A stretch of DNA of 64,000 bases from Bacillus sp. SLBN-46 (GTDB lineage: Bacteria > Bacillota > Bacilli > Bacillales > Cytobacillaceae). Every line of letters begins with the position of its first letter. Position 1 is the stretch's first letter. The stretch is taken from the NCBI RefSeq assembly GCF_031453555.1, contig NZ_JAVIZM010000001.1, positions 3,107,001 through 3,171,000 on the forward strand, read 5' to 3'. A program made the translations under genes and the position numbers. The notes below the pieces were generated by a model. It saw only the letters and a program-made list of their open reading frames with translations, was not told where the DNA came from and did no database searches. Positions 26,296-35,919 of this stretch are shown here, piece by piece.

Positions 26296-28603
26296 TTATG
26301 ATTCGAAGTGTAAAGTATCCGCACTATTTAATAAGAAGTCTGCCGGCTCTTTCCCAAATAAATACAACCGATGCATCGGCCTAGTCATCGAAACGTACAA
26401 CAATTTGATATCTAGATCTACTTCAGAATACGGTTCCTCTAAGCAGACAAGCAAAACAGCATCAAACTCCAACCCTTTTGACAAATAAGAAGGTAAAATC
26501 ACGATATGTCCCTTCTTCATTTCTTCTTTTTCCTCTAACAACTGAATCGGAAGATAACTATCTTCAAAAAGCTGATGAATCCTTTGACAATCTCTTTCGG
26601 TACGACCAATAATCGCGATTGAGTGCAGCTCTTCCTTTTTGAGTGTGGATATATCTTGTTCCAGCTGCAGCCTCACATGTTCGAGATTCGTAGGGTCAAT
26701 CCTTATATAGCGTGGTTTATCACCATGACGAATGACGGGTACAACCTTTGGCAGGTCTTGGTCAATCAGCTTCAGGATATCGTTTGCCAAATTCATAATT
26801 TCTACAGTTGTCCGGTAGCTTTTTTGTAAGGCTTGATAATTTGCATTCGGGAAGATTTCTTTCAATAAAGGTGTCCAGCTATTCAAGCCGCGATAGGAAT
26901 GAATGCCTTGTGCCAAATCTCCCACAATGGTGAACAAATCCGTTTCAAACCCCTCTTTTAATGCTGCAAATTGGAAATAGCTGTAATCCTGCGCTTCATC
27001 AATAAAAATACTGCGCATCTTATATTTTTCATCGATGCCTTCCAGTTTTACCTTCATAAAAAACAACGGTGCCAAATCTTCAAGCTCGTAGGCTCCTCGA
27101 GTAAAGATTCGCTGACAATATTTACTTAGAAGCTTACACTCTTGATTTGTAAGAGTAGTGGAATGCTTTTTAATCGTTTCAGGGGAAGACATTAGTTCCT
27201 TATACAAGGTAAAAATATCTTTCATGACAAACGCATCCATATATCTTTTTACAGCGACCTTTGCCTCCTGCTCCACTCTCTTTTTTCGTTCTTCCTTTCT
27301 CTCCATTAAACTAACCACGATTTGCTTTCTTTTTTCAGGTTTCATCTTTGTGTTATAAAGAGCCTTATCGAGGGCTTCTTCATATTTTTTGTGAAGATTC
27401 GATAGCATGATGGATTTCTTCTTTTTCACATCATCTTCTAATAGGTTTTTTATTTTCCCGAGCCTTTTATAGATTGGTAAGTACGTATATTCTTTTAGAA
27501 AAAGTTTTTTGAGTTTCTGTCCCTTCATAAGTACGGAATTTTCAACGACAAAATCCTTTTCTGGGGCAAGCTTATTTTCCAAATCCTTTATAAAACGATT
27601 GATCAGTTCCTTAAATTCTAGTGAACCTTTATAGCTAGACACCCATTGAATCGATTTATTTGCTCCGTTATTTTCAAGGAGCTTCATTAGCTTGGAGTTT
27701 GGGGAAAATAGTTTTATTTTTTGGCCTAGGCAACTTCTCATAAAATCGATATAGGTGGTTTGATTGATCTTATTGACCCCTAATTCAGGTAAGACGGCTG
27801 AGATATAGTCAATAAACAGGCGGTTTGGTGCGAGAATCATTAATTTTTCTGGAGGAAATTGAAACCCAAAGGAATAAAGAAAGTAGGAGATTCTATGGAG
27901 TGCGATAGTTGTTTTCCCGCTTCCGGCGGCCCCTTGAACGATTATGCGGGTGCTTCAGAGATGCTCGGATCACTTCATTTTGCTCATTTTGAATCGTTGC
28001 CACGATTTCTGTTAAACGATTGTCTGCTTTTCCAGACAATGATTTCTGCAAAAGTTCATCGTGGGTGGTTAGATCAATGTCTCTAATGTCTTTTAATAGT
28101 CCCTCGACGATGTCATATTGCCTCTTTAAGGATAAGTAACCTGATTGTTCCTCCCCATATGCATCATAGGACACCTCTCCCAGCCGTCCGTCATAGTAGA
28201 CATTAGCAATCGGAGACCTCCAATCCACAATAATGGGCTGCTGTGTCACGCGATCAAACAAGGATACTTTGCCTATGTATAAAACTTCTTCCTTGTTCGT
28301 AGAGTGACTTGTAAAGTCAATCCTTGAAAAATAAGGCTTACCAATTACGCTTTCTAACCTTTTCAGTTCACTTGCAGCTAATTCCAGAAAACTGGCATTC
28401 GCAAGAAGATCCGTGTAGCTCGTACTGCTATCACGAGAATTCAGCTCGGCAAAAGATTGTTTCATATTTTCAACGAAAAATTCTTTATTACCCTTTGAAA
28501 TGTCTAAAACCGTTCGTATGTATTCCTTTGTAAACTCCAGGCGCTCTATTTCTGCTTGATAGTCTTTATGGTCACGGACAGTCACTTGATCTTTGGCGCT
28601 CAT
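26296..28603 (-). pseudogene. helD: HelD-type UvrD-like helicase, one-base frameshift
   Basis: Two frames together give about 770 aa, the length of Bacillus HelD, which removes stalled RNA polymerase from DNA. The N-terminal part (28603-27893) ends normally up to IQNEQNEVIRASLKH. The following frame reads IIVQGAAGSGKTTIALHRISY, the Walker A region, and continues to motifs FIDEAQDYSYFQ and YVSMTRPMHRLYLFG. Removing one C of CACCCGC (about 27947-27950) joins them as LKHRIIVQG. The start is ATG at 28603 after AGGAG. Either inactivation or a sequencing error in a CCC run. Confidence 0.88.
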
Positions 28604-28721
28604 CTTATTCACTCCTCACCGCTCATTACTATTTGGGAAGCACGAATAATTAGAATAAACTAAATCTTTATTCCTAGTCAAGTTATAAAAACAAAGAGCA
28701 ATTAAGTTAATGGTGAAATAC

Positions 28722-28754
28722 TAGAGTGGGATTGGTTACATCAATCCCACTCTA
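28722..28754 (-). terminator. Terminator of the nitroreductase gene
   Basis: TAGAGTGGGATTG and CAATCCCACTCTA form 13-nt perfect arms with a 7-nt loop just after the minus-strand nitroreductase stop. Confidence 0.8.
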
Positions 28755-28768
28755 TAGGTTAATATGTA

Positions 28769-29548
28769 TCACTCATTTTTCATAAAGTTCTGGCTCTCTA
28801 AGTATTTCAGCACGGTTTGTGAAAACTCGTGATGAGATTCTTTCGTATATTTGGCAATAGTATAAATTTGAGCAAGATTCTTTAATCCTAATCGTTCTGT
28901 CATTTCCTTAAGCCTAGGGACGTCCATGTAACGTTTCCAGCCTTTTTCATTTCTCTCTTTGTAGATTTCTAGAATTTCTTCATCCGAATAATCACGGTAT
29001 TGATCATAGTGAACAAGTCCATGTCTTGGTAGTCGATCACGTGGAGCAGGGTTTTCTGTAGGATACCCTAATGAATAACCCACAACTGGTACGACATTTG
29101 GTGGTAAGTTTAGCAGCTCACCAATTTGATCGCAATTGGCTAGCGTTGAGCCCATATAGCAAATGCCCAGCCCAGCATTCTCTGCGGCCAGGGCACAGTT
29201 TTGTGCTGCCAACGTCGCATCAATGGCACCAATCATAAAGCTCATAAAATTATCAAATTGTACCGGTGCATCATTCAACGCAAGCCATTTTCTCATTCTA
29301 TTAAAATCAGCACAAAAAGTTAATAGAATCGGTGCATCCACTACCATCGATTGGTCCATATGTGCGGTGTATAATTTTTTCTTAAGGTCTTTGTCTTTTG
29401 TGACAACAATGGAATAAGATTGCATATTGCCACTTGAAGAGGCACGAATGCCGGCATCTAAAATTTGTTCCAGCAGTTCTTGACTGACTTCCCTATCTTC
29501 GTATTCTCGGATAGATCTGTGCCCGTGTATTACATCGTTAAATTCCAT
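28769..29548 (-). CDS. NADPH-dependent nitroreductase (NfsA/FRP-like)
   Basis: A 259-aa flavin nitroreductase. SIREYEDREV, ASSSGNMQSYSIVV (FMN phosphate contacts) and the central AALAAENAGLGICYMGS block are typical of the NfsA/Frp group, which is longer than the NfsB group. The start is ATG at 29548 after AGGAGTG; a further upstream extension is not supported. It is downstream of the M20 gene but separated by almost 200 bp, so it is probably a separate unit. The physiological substrate is unknown. Confidence 0.88.
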   Translation of the reverse strand: MEFNDVIHGHRSIREYEDREVSQELLEQILDAGIRASSSGNMQSYSIVVTKDKDLKKKLYTAHMDQSMVVDAPILLTFCADFNRMRKWLALNDAPVQFDNFMSFMIGAIDATLAAQNCALAAENAGLGICYMGSTLANCDQIGELLNLPPNVVPVVGYSLGYPTENPAPRDRLPRHGLVHYDQYRDYSDEEILEIYKERNEKGWKRYMDVPRLKEMTERLGLKNLAQIYTIAKYTKESHHEFSQTVLKYLESQNFMKNE

Positions 29549-29744
29549 AGCGGTCACTCCTTTTTTTATATAACTATAGCAAACCAGCATTTTCAAATCT
29601 ATAAGATAATTTTCCTTATACTGAAGCTTCATTATGACATACTTGAATATAGAGTTGGACATTACTCCTTCTTATCTAGCTCTAGAAATAAAAAGCCTCC
29701 TCCTAATGATAGGAAGAGACTTTTTACAATCTATTGTGTTACTG

Positions 29745-30950
29745 TTACTCATTCAAAAACAGCATCGCCGTCTGGGCATAAATCCTTGATGCTTCCACTA
29801 ATTCTGCTACATCAATATATTCATTGATTTGATGGGGGATATGACGGTCACCCGCTCCTGTTGTGACAATAGGAATACCAGCTAGGTGAAGGAAGGTTCC
29901 GTCTGTGGCCCCTGGTACGCCATTATAAATCGGATCCTTTCCGGCAACTGAACGGAATGATTCCACACTAGCCCTCACAATCGGATCCTCCAAACTCGTT
30001 TCTGTCCAAGGCCGACTTTCAATCACCTCTATTGTGGCTTTAAAGTCTGGATCCTTGGAACCCAGTCGAGCTAAAATTTTCTCCATATCAGCCCGCAACT
30101 GGTCGTGGTTCTGTCCAGGTACTGTGCGTATATCCATGGCACTATAACAATGATCAGGAATGACATTGATTTGCGGCTCACCTTTTTCCGGCCCTAAAAT
30201 AATTGTTGGGGTAATGCTTGGAAAACCTAAATATTGGTGATGACCGAGTCGCTGCTTTTCTTGCTCTTCGAGTGCCATAAGTTCACAAATAATCTGTGCC
30301 ATTCTTGTATTGGGATTGATCCCGGCTAGCGGCATGGCACCATGAGCCATTTTTCCATAAGTACGAATTACCGCTCTCATCGCCCCTTTTTGAGTGATGC
30401 AGATTTGATTTTCCTCCGGTTCACAGATGATGGCACCGTCCACCCCCTGTGCCCAGCCCCGTTTTATAAAATGCTTAATGCCAATCATCATGCCTTCCTC
30501 ATCGCAAGGGACACACAAAATAACCTTTCCATTCCATTTCACATTACTTTTTTTAATAGCATGGACCGCTGCAATCGCAGCTGATAGATTTCCTTTTGTA
30601 TCGTTCGTTCCTCTGCCAAACATTCTTCCGCCTTCAATTACGGCCCCAAATGGATCATAGCTCCAGGCATCCCAGTCCCCCTCTGTCACTACATCGGTAT
30701 GTCCCTCAAAGAGAATCGTTTTTCCAGGTCTGCCGGAATCAAGAATACCAATGACATTAGGACGCCCCTTGACGACTTCTTCGATATATACCTCAAGCCC
30801 TAAACCCTTTAGGTATTCATAAACATACTGTGCCGCTCTGCTTTCATTTCCCATAGGGTCGTGTGGGCGGTAAACACTTGGAATCCGAACAAGAGCTTGA
30901 GTCAAATTTACAACTTCCTGATCATCCACATAATTATATACAGCCAACAT
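29745..30950 (-). CDS. M20-family amidohydrolase/deacylase, last gene of sigma-54 operon
   Basis: A 401-aa ArgE/DapE-type metallohydrolase. LFEGHTDVVTEGD carries the first His and Asp, FGRGTNDTKGNLS the bridging Asp, and VPCDEEGMMIG the catalytic Glu pair. It begins 13 bp after the P1 peptidase gene, so the two are co-transcribed. It should cleave an N-acyl or amide bond. In the pantothenate hypothesis it is the second candidate for pantothenase or for trimming a related amide; the real substrate is unknown. ArgE is unlikely because no arginine genes are nearby. Confidence 0.88.
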   Translation of the reverse strand: MLAVYNYVDDQEVVNLTQALVRIPSVYRPHDPMGNESRAAQYVYEYLKGLGLEVYIEEVVKGRPNVIGILDSGRPGKTILFEGHTDVVTEGDWDAWSYDPFGAVIEGGRMFGRGTNDTKGNLSAAIAAVHAIKKSNVKWNGKVILCVPCDEEGMMIGIKHFIKRGWAQGVDGAIICEPEENQICITQKGAMRAVIRTYGKMAHGAMPLAGINPNTRMAQIICELMALEEQEKQRLGHHQYLGFPSITPTIILGPEKGEPQINVIPDHCYSAMDIRTVPGQNHDQLRADMEKILARLGSKDPDFKATIEVIESRPWTETSLEDPIVRASVESFRSVAGKDPIYNGVPGATDGTFLHLAGIPIVTTGAGDRHIPHQINEYIDVAELVEASRIYAQTAMLFLNE

Positions 30951-30963
30951 GAACCCCTCCGTT

Positions 30964-31926
30964 TTATTGATTTTTAGCTACATCTTTGTGAGCGATAATT
31001 CCTCCAACACTTTCAGCGGATTGAACCGCATTAAGAATTGCCCTCTCCATGACCTTTGCTGCCAGGCCACCAATAACATCCACTGGAATCCTTTCCCCTC
31101 CTGTGGCAACAGCAAAAATCGTGTCTCCATCAAACATGGTATGGGCTGGAAAAATCGTTCTTGCATATCCATCCTGTGCCATCTGTGCAACCTTTGTTGC
31201 CTCTGCCTTCGTTAATTCTGCATTTACTGCAACCACTCCAATGGTTGTATTCGACCCAGCTGGAACGGTGGGGCTATAGTTTTGTTCGAGGAGCTTGATA
31301 CTATCAAGAATCCCCCCCTCCTTATACGGCCCTGCTAAAATTTCCCCCGTGGAAGGTTCACGGACATCTCCGACTGGATTGACCGCAACAATCGCTCCAA
31401 TCACAACACCATTATTTAAGCGAAGCGATGCACTTCCGAGACCGCCCTTCATACAAAAGTCGAGACCGGCTAATTTACCAACCGTCGCTCCACAGCCGGC
31501 TCCATAATTTCCCATGTTAAACATCTCAGTTGTTGCCGCTTTTGCTGCTTCATACCCCATTTGTTTATCTGGTCGAACCTTTGGGTCACCGTGAGGAAGG
31601 TCAAACAAGACTGCTGCTGGGACAATGGGAACCTTAGCAACACCCACATCTAAACCGATATCTTCTTCCTCCAAAAATTGCATCACACCGGAAGCGGCAT
31701 CCAAACCAAACGCACTGCCTCCGCTTAAACAGATGGCATGCACTTTATCTACTAGATTAACTGGGTTTAAAAGGTCCGTTTCCCGTGTTCCGGGAGCGGA
31801 CCCTCTAACGTCCACTCCCGCAACTGCACCACCATCAAAAAGGATGGCTGTACAACCCGTCAATGCCTGTTGATTTTCTTTATTGCCTACTTTTACACCT
31901 GGTACATCCGTGATTTGGTCATACAT
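30964..31926 (-). CDS. P1-family (S58, DmpA-like) amidase/aminopeptidase
   Basis: A 320-aa N-terminal-nucleophile-fold hydrolase that should autocleave. The likely cut site is N226-T227 in SNTTIGVVAVNA, leaving Thr as nucleophile. Other family blocks are DVRGSAPGTRETDLL, CLSGGSAFGLDAASGV and GAGCGATVGK. Known members (DmpA, BapA) release amino groups from beta-alanyl or D-amino-acid amides. Pantothenate is an amide of pantoate and beta-alanine, so this is my favoured pantothenase candidate in the operon. It is 3 bp downstream of the ECF S-component gene, an intimate link with uptake. Confidence 0.9.
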   Translation of the reverse strand: MYDQITDVPGVKVGNKENQQALTGCTAILFDGGAVAGVDVRGSAPGTRETDLLNPVNLVDKVHAICLSGGSAFGLDAASGVMQFLEEEDIGLDVGVAKVPIVPAAVLFDLPHGDPKVRPDKQMGYEAAKAATTEMFNMGNYGAGCGATVGKLAGLDFCMKGGLGSASLRLNNGVVIGAIVAVNPVGDVREPSTGEILAGPYKEGGILDSIKLLEQNYSPTVPAGSNTTIGVVAVNAELTKAEATKVAQMAQDGYARTIFPAHTMFDGDTIFAVATGGERIPVDVIGGLAAKVMERAILNAVQSAESVGGIIAHKDVAKNQ

Positions 31927-31929
31927 TCC

Positions 31930-32481
31930 TTATACATCCTTAGATATCTTTGATTTTTGAGATTTCCCTATCTGTTTCCAAGCTAATACAACTGCTAATG
32001 TCACAATCGTACCTACAATGGCTTCTGGAATTCCGTTTGTTATTCCGACGGTCCAAGCAACTCCTGCGGTTAAATAATTGCGGATGACAGCCATCGTTAA
32101 CACAAATACCGTATTCGACAATGTCCCGATAAATGCAGCTGCTCCAACAGCAACGTATTCACTTCTGCGGCGGAGTCCAACATACACAAGCCAGGCAACC
32201 ACACCGATCAATAAGCGAGGTAAAATGGAAACTAAAGGATCCTTAAAGAGAGGGACTGTTGCATTAAGGAACGAAGAAATCCCAAAAATGGCTCCAACAA
32301 TTAAGCCAACCACTGGCCCCTGCATAATTCCTCCAATAATTGCAGGAATGTGCATGATGGTCGCATTCCCTGCTGCTGTTGGAACAGGTATATAGCCCAA
32401 CCGTGTTACCCCTAAAAGAATGGCAATCGCACCCAGCACACCAGCAATGACAATATCACGAACCGTTAATGACTTTTTCAT
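31930..32481 (-). CDS. ECF transporter substrate-binding (S) component
   Basis: A 183-aa membrane protein with about six hydrophobic helices, of the ECF S-component superfamily that includes FolT, PanT and HmpT-like proteins. The N-terminal VRDIVIAGVLGAIAILLG and HIPAIIGGIMQGPVVGLIVG blocks are typical. S components bind one vitamin or vitamin-like solute. It is encoded directly after EcfT and directly before the P1 amidase, so it is a dedicated S component. Pantothenate is proposed from the neighbouring enzymes, not from ligand residues. Confidence 0.85.
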   Translation of the reverse strand: MKKSLTVRDIVIAGVLGAIAILLGVTRLGYIPVPTAAGNATIMHIPAIIGGIMQGPVVGLIVGAIFGISSFLNATVPLFKDPLVSILPRLLIGVVAWLVYVGLRRRSEYVAVGAAAFIGTLSNTVFVLTMAVIRNYLTAGVAWTVGITNGIPEAIVGTIVTLAVVLAWKQIGKSQKSKISKDV

Positions 32482-32515
32482 TCAATTTCTCCCCTTTTGT
32501 TTTTGTTTTTTTAAA

Positions 32516-33358
32516 TTAAAAAGGAAACGGGTAAAAAAGTAGTAGTACAGAGAATAACAACCCAACCAATAATACAAGATAGTCCTTCGTTAGGGCTTTA
32601 TACATGAAGAAGGAACTCCTGTCACCCCCTGGCGTATAACAGCGAGACTCCATGGCAAGAATCAGGTCTTCAGCCCTTGACAATGCGATATTAAATAATG
32701 GAATAATAATTGGAAACATTTCTTTTGTTCTTTGAATGATTCTCCACCAGTCTCCGGTACCAAAGTCAGCTCCCCTTGAGGCTTGTGCTTTCATCATTTT
32801 TTCCATCTCGATAGCAAAGGTTGGGACAAATCGAATCGCAATTGTTGTTATTAGAGAGATTTCGTGGACCGGGAAATGAATTTTTTTTAACGGACTCAAT
32901 AAGCTTTGTATGGAGTGTGTTAATTCTGTGGTGGAAGTAGATAAGGTAAGAACACTGCTTAAGAAGATAATTTCAACAAATCGAACAGCTGAAACAACCA
33001 CCAATCGAATACTTTCACTGGTGATTAAAATAAAACCATAATCAACATACACTCTACCATCTGAAAAGAGCTGTCCTTGAAAAAGCAACTGCAAAATCGC
33101 CAAGATGATAATAAAAGGAATCGCTGGTTTCACACCAGATAGTCCATAGCTGATAGGAATTTTGGATGCCCAGAATAAATAAAGAGATAAGACTAGACCA
33201 ATGGCATTTCCGATATAACTCGTATTAAAGGCAATTGCTAACACGAGAATGACAAAAGAAAGAAGCTTTATTCTTGGATCTAATCGATGAATAAACGAGC
33301 CCGTTGGGACGTACTGACCGATTGTTATACTACGGGATATTTCAAATTCGCTGGACAT
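32516..33358 (-). CDS. ecfT: ECF transporter transmembrane coupling protein EcfT
   Basis: A 280-aa membrane protein. After HRLDPRIKLLSFVILVLA come several membrane helices and a cytoplasmic coupling region carrying ASRGADFG-type and ESRCYTPGGDR motifs, close to the Ala-Arg-Gly and coupling-helix signatures of EcfT. It transmits ATP hydrolysis by EcfA1/A2 to the S component. Its start overlaps the ecfA2 stop by 17 nt, showing co-translation. A second complete EcfT-A-A set is not in this window; Bacillaceae usually have a shared housekeeping set elsewhere. Confidence 0.92.
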   Translation of the reverse strand: MSSEFEISRSITIGQYVPTGSFIHRLDPRIKLLSFVILVLAIAFNTSYIGNAIGLVLSLYLFWASKIPISYGLSGVKPAIPFIIILAILQLLFQGQLFSDGRVYVDYGFILITSESIRLVVVSAVRFVEIIFLSSVLTLSTSTTELTHSIQSLLSPLKKIHFPVHEISLITTIAIRFVPTFAIEMEKMMKAQASRGADFGTGDWWRIIQRTKEMFPIIIPLFNIALSRAEDLILAMESRCYTPGGDRSSFFMYKALTKDYLVLLVGLLFSVLLLFYPFPF

Positions 33359-34238
33359 GTGTCGAACCCTCCTTTCTACCGGTAAGTACCTTCATAATTT
33401 CGTCAGCTGCTTCAATAATGGAAAAGGCATCCGTATTTACTTGGTATCCAAGATCGGTTAATCGATAAAGGATCTGTACCGTTTCGGGGGTCCCGATTTG
33501 ATGACGCTGCAGTTTTTCTTTATCCGTAAAAATTTCTTTCGGTGTGCCTGATAACACATCGGTTCCGCCTGCCATCACATAGACACGGTCAGCTAGCATT
33601 GCGACCTCCTCCATATTGTGTGACACAAAAACGACGGTTAATTTTTCTTCCTTGTTTAACCGTTTAATTTTTTCAAGCAATTCCTTCCTTGACCTTGGAT
33701 CTAGACCCGCTGTCGGTTCATCAAGTACTAAAATTTTTGGTTTTAAAGCTAGAATCCCTGCTAAGGCTACTTTCCGTTTCTGTCCCCCGCTTAAAGCAAA
33801 GGTTTGTCGGTCTGTCATTTCCTCAAAATCTAAACCAACAACATCCATCGCCCACTTAACACGCTCTCTCACCTCCTTTAGTGGAAGACCTAATTTGAAG
33901 GGGCCATAGGCAATATCATCGCCAATGATCTTTTCAAAAATTTGATCCTCCGGGTTTTGAAAAACCAGTCCCACTTTCTGTCTCAGCGTTTTTAAATCTA
34001 CCTTTTTCTTTGATAAGTCTTCCCCATCAATGATTACTTTTCCGGATTCCGGACGCATCAGACCATTGAAGTGTTGAATTAAGGTCGACTTTCCCGACCC
34101 AGTATGGCCAATGATGGCAATGCATTCCCCTTCTTCTACATACAGATTGGCTCCTTTTAAAGCAACATGCTCCATTGGGGTCCCTTTCATATACGTATGA
34201 GATAGGTTCTCTATTTCGATGATCGGTCTCTCCGGCAT
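33342..34238 (-). CDS. ecfA2: ECF transporter ATPase EcfA2-type
   Basis: A 298-aa ABC ATPase. Walker A GHTGSGKST, Q-loop VFQNPEDQIFE, signature LSGGQKRKVALAG and Walker B ILVLDEPTAGLD followed by SHNME are all present, so it is catalytically complete. The QNPEDQ Q-loop is typical of EcfA proteins. It lies between ecfA1 (1 bp apart) and ecfT (overlap). It pairs with EcfA1 as a heterodimer. Confidence 0.93.
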   Translation of the reverse strand: MPERPIIEIENLSHTYMKGTPMEHVALKGANLYVEEGECIAIIGHTGSGKSTLIQHFNGLMRPESGKVIIDGEDLSKKKVDLKTLRQKVGLVFQNPEDQIFEKIIGDDIAYGPFKLGLPLKEVRERVKWAMDVVGLDFEEMTDRQTFALSGGQKRKVALAGILALKPKILVLDEPTAGLDPRSRKELLEKIKRLNKEEKLTVVFVSHNMEEVAMLADRVYVMAGGTDVLSGTPKEIFTDKEKLQRHQIGTPETVQILYRLTDLGYQVNTDAFSIIEAADEIMKVLTGRKEGSTHVQRI

Positions 34239-34239
34239 T

Positions 34240-35091
34240 TTATCCCACCTCCTCTTTGGATAATTTTTCTACTTCCGCAATAAACTCTTCTTCTTGGATT
34301 AAGTCCCTTGAAAAATTGGTAAGTTGGCTGTGAATCACTTCGGCCATTTGGCTAACAGAAGGCACTTCTAATTGCAGATTCTCTAATTCCTGCTTATGTT
34401 TAAAAATTTCACGCGGGGGACCGTCCATGACGATTTGCCCACCCTCGATGACGATAATCCTGTCCGCTTCCGCTGCTTCGGACATATGGTGGGTTACCGT
34501 AATAATGGTCATCCCTATATCGTTCATCTTTCTCATCACCTGAAGAACTTCTTTTCGGCCAAAGCTGTCAAGCATACTTGTTGCTTCATCAAAAACGATG
34601 CAATCCGGCTGCATTGCTAACACACCGGCAATCGCGACCCTCTGCTTTTGTCCCCCTGATAGATGGTGTGGCGGTCTGTGGCGAAACTCCGACATTTTTA
34701 CAACATTTAAAGCTTCATCCACTCTTTTTTTCATTTCTTCTCTTGCTACACCAATGTTTTCTAGTCCAAAGGCTACATCTTCCTCAACGATTGTCGCAAC
34801 AATTTGGTTATCTGGATGCTGAAAGACGGTGCCAACAGCTCGACGAATATCCCGTTTCTTTTTCATCTCTCTCGTGTTATGCCCGTGAACCCAGACATCC
34901 CCATGATCCGGGGTTAAGATCCCGTTCAAGTGTTTGGATAAGGTAGATTTTCCTGAACCATTGTGGCCAATGATTGCTACATATTCTCCAGGGAAAATGG
35001 AAAAGGAGATATTCTTCAGAACGGATACTTTCGTTTTTTCATTTATTTTGTAGGCAAACGATACATTATCTAAACGAATAATTGGTTCCAT
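34240..35091 (-). CDS. ecfA1: ECF transporter ATPase EcfA1-type
   Basis: A 283-aa ABC ATPase with Walker A GHNGSGKST, Q-loop VFQHPDNQIVA, signature LSGGQKQRVAIAG and Walker B CIVFDEATSMLD, followed by HHMSE. In EcfA1 proteins the catalytic Glu is retained, as here (DEAT). The ATG at 35091 follows GAGAGGAG; a longer frame upstream overlaps the SDR gene and is not supported. It directly follows the SDR gene within the sigma-54 operon. Confidence 0.93.
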   Translation of the reverse strand: MEPIIRLDNVSFAYKINEKTKVSVLKNISFSIFPGEYVAIIGHNGSGKSTLSKHLNGILTPDHGDVWVHGHNTREMKKKRDIRRAVGTVFQHPDNQIVATIVEEDVAFGLENIGVAREEMKKRVDEALNVVKMSEFRHRPPHHLSGGQKQRVAIAGVLAMQPDCIVFDEATSMLDSFGRKEVLQVMRKMNDIGMTIITVTHHMSEAAEADRIIVIEGGQIVMDGPPREIFKHKQELENLQLEVPSVSQMAEVIHSQLTNFSRDLIQEEEFIAEVEKLSKEEVG

Positions 35092-35119
35092 TTTATACTC
35101 CTCTCTCAATAGATTTGTG

Positions 35120-35884
35120 TTAAATCCCACGTCCTCCATCAATATTTAGAACCTCTCCAGTCACAATCTTAGATAGATCAGAGGCTAAATATAAGGCACC
35201 TTGGGCAATATCCTCTGGTTGAATTAACGACCCCAATGGAACACTGTCTTGAAAGATCTTTTTCATACCCTCTTCTTTTTGATCTTCATCCCCTACAAGG
35301 AATTTACCAATCATAGGTGTATCAGCCGGGCCAGGATTGATGGCATTTACTCTAATTTTAAAAGGAGCTAATTCAAGTGCTAGTGCTTTTGTCAGCATGA
35401 TGGCAGCCCCTTTTGATGCACAATACGCGTTTAATCCTGGTCTCGCTCTAATACCAGCAATGGAAGCAATATTAACAATACTTCCACTCTTTTGTTGCTT
35501 CATGATCGGAACAGCATATTTAGAAGTTAAAAAAATGGATTTTGTATTTACGTTCATAATTAAATCCCATTGTTCCAAGGTTAATTCTTCAATAGATGTG
35601 AAGGATTGTGGAACACCAGCACAGTTAATGACAATATCCAATCCGCCATATGCTTCCAATGTTTGATCCACAATGTTTGCAACATCCGAATCACTCGTTA
35701 CATCTGCTTGAATGGCTTGCACTCGTTCTAGACCCGTTGAACTTGCCGCTGTTTTTGCAGATTCATAATTTACATCAGCAAACGTTACATTAGCCCCTTC
35801 ATTTGCGAATAATAGGGCAATAGCTTTCCCCATTCCCGATCCTGCTCCGGTTACAATTGCCGTCTTTCCACTTAATATAGTCAT
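35120..35884 (-). CDS. SDR dehydrogenase (pantoate 4-dehydrogenase candidate)
   Basis: A 254-aa classical short-chain dehydrogenase. TGAGSGMGKAIA binds NAD(P), VINCAGVP is the NAG-type motif, and the catalytic set is S (NIASIAG), Y-K (YCASKGA) with PGPADTPM after it. The acidic residue after the second beta strand (FADVNYESA) favours NAD. In the operon it sits between a decarboxylating dehydrogenase and the ECF ATPases. Pantoate 4-dehydrogenase would oxidise the pantoate 4-hydroxyl to the aldehyde, which the ALDH of this operon could then take. Substrate is inferred from context. Confidence 0.9.
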   Translation of the reverse strand: MTILSGKTAIVTGAGSGMGKAIALLFANEGANVTFADVNYESAKTAASSTGLERVQAIQADVTSDSDVANIVDQTLEAYGGLDIVINCAGVPQSFTSIEELTLEQWDLIMNVNTKSIFLTSKYAVPIMKQQKSGSIVNIASIAGIRARPGLNAYCASKGAAIMLTKALALELAPFKIRVNAINPGPADTPMIGKFLVGDEDQKEEGMKKIFQDSVPLGSLIQPEDIAQGALYLASDLSKIVTGEVLNIDGGRGI

Positions 35885-35919
35885 AGATTGTAAACCTCCA
35901 GAAATTTACTATTCTATCT

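Noticed and set aside
30978..31507. Several long open frames overlapping the P1, ECF and FAD genes on the other strand
   Set aside because: They lack ribosome sites and their composition mirrors the real genes; treated as shadows.
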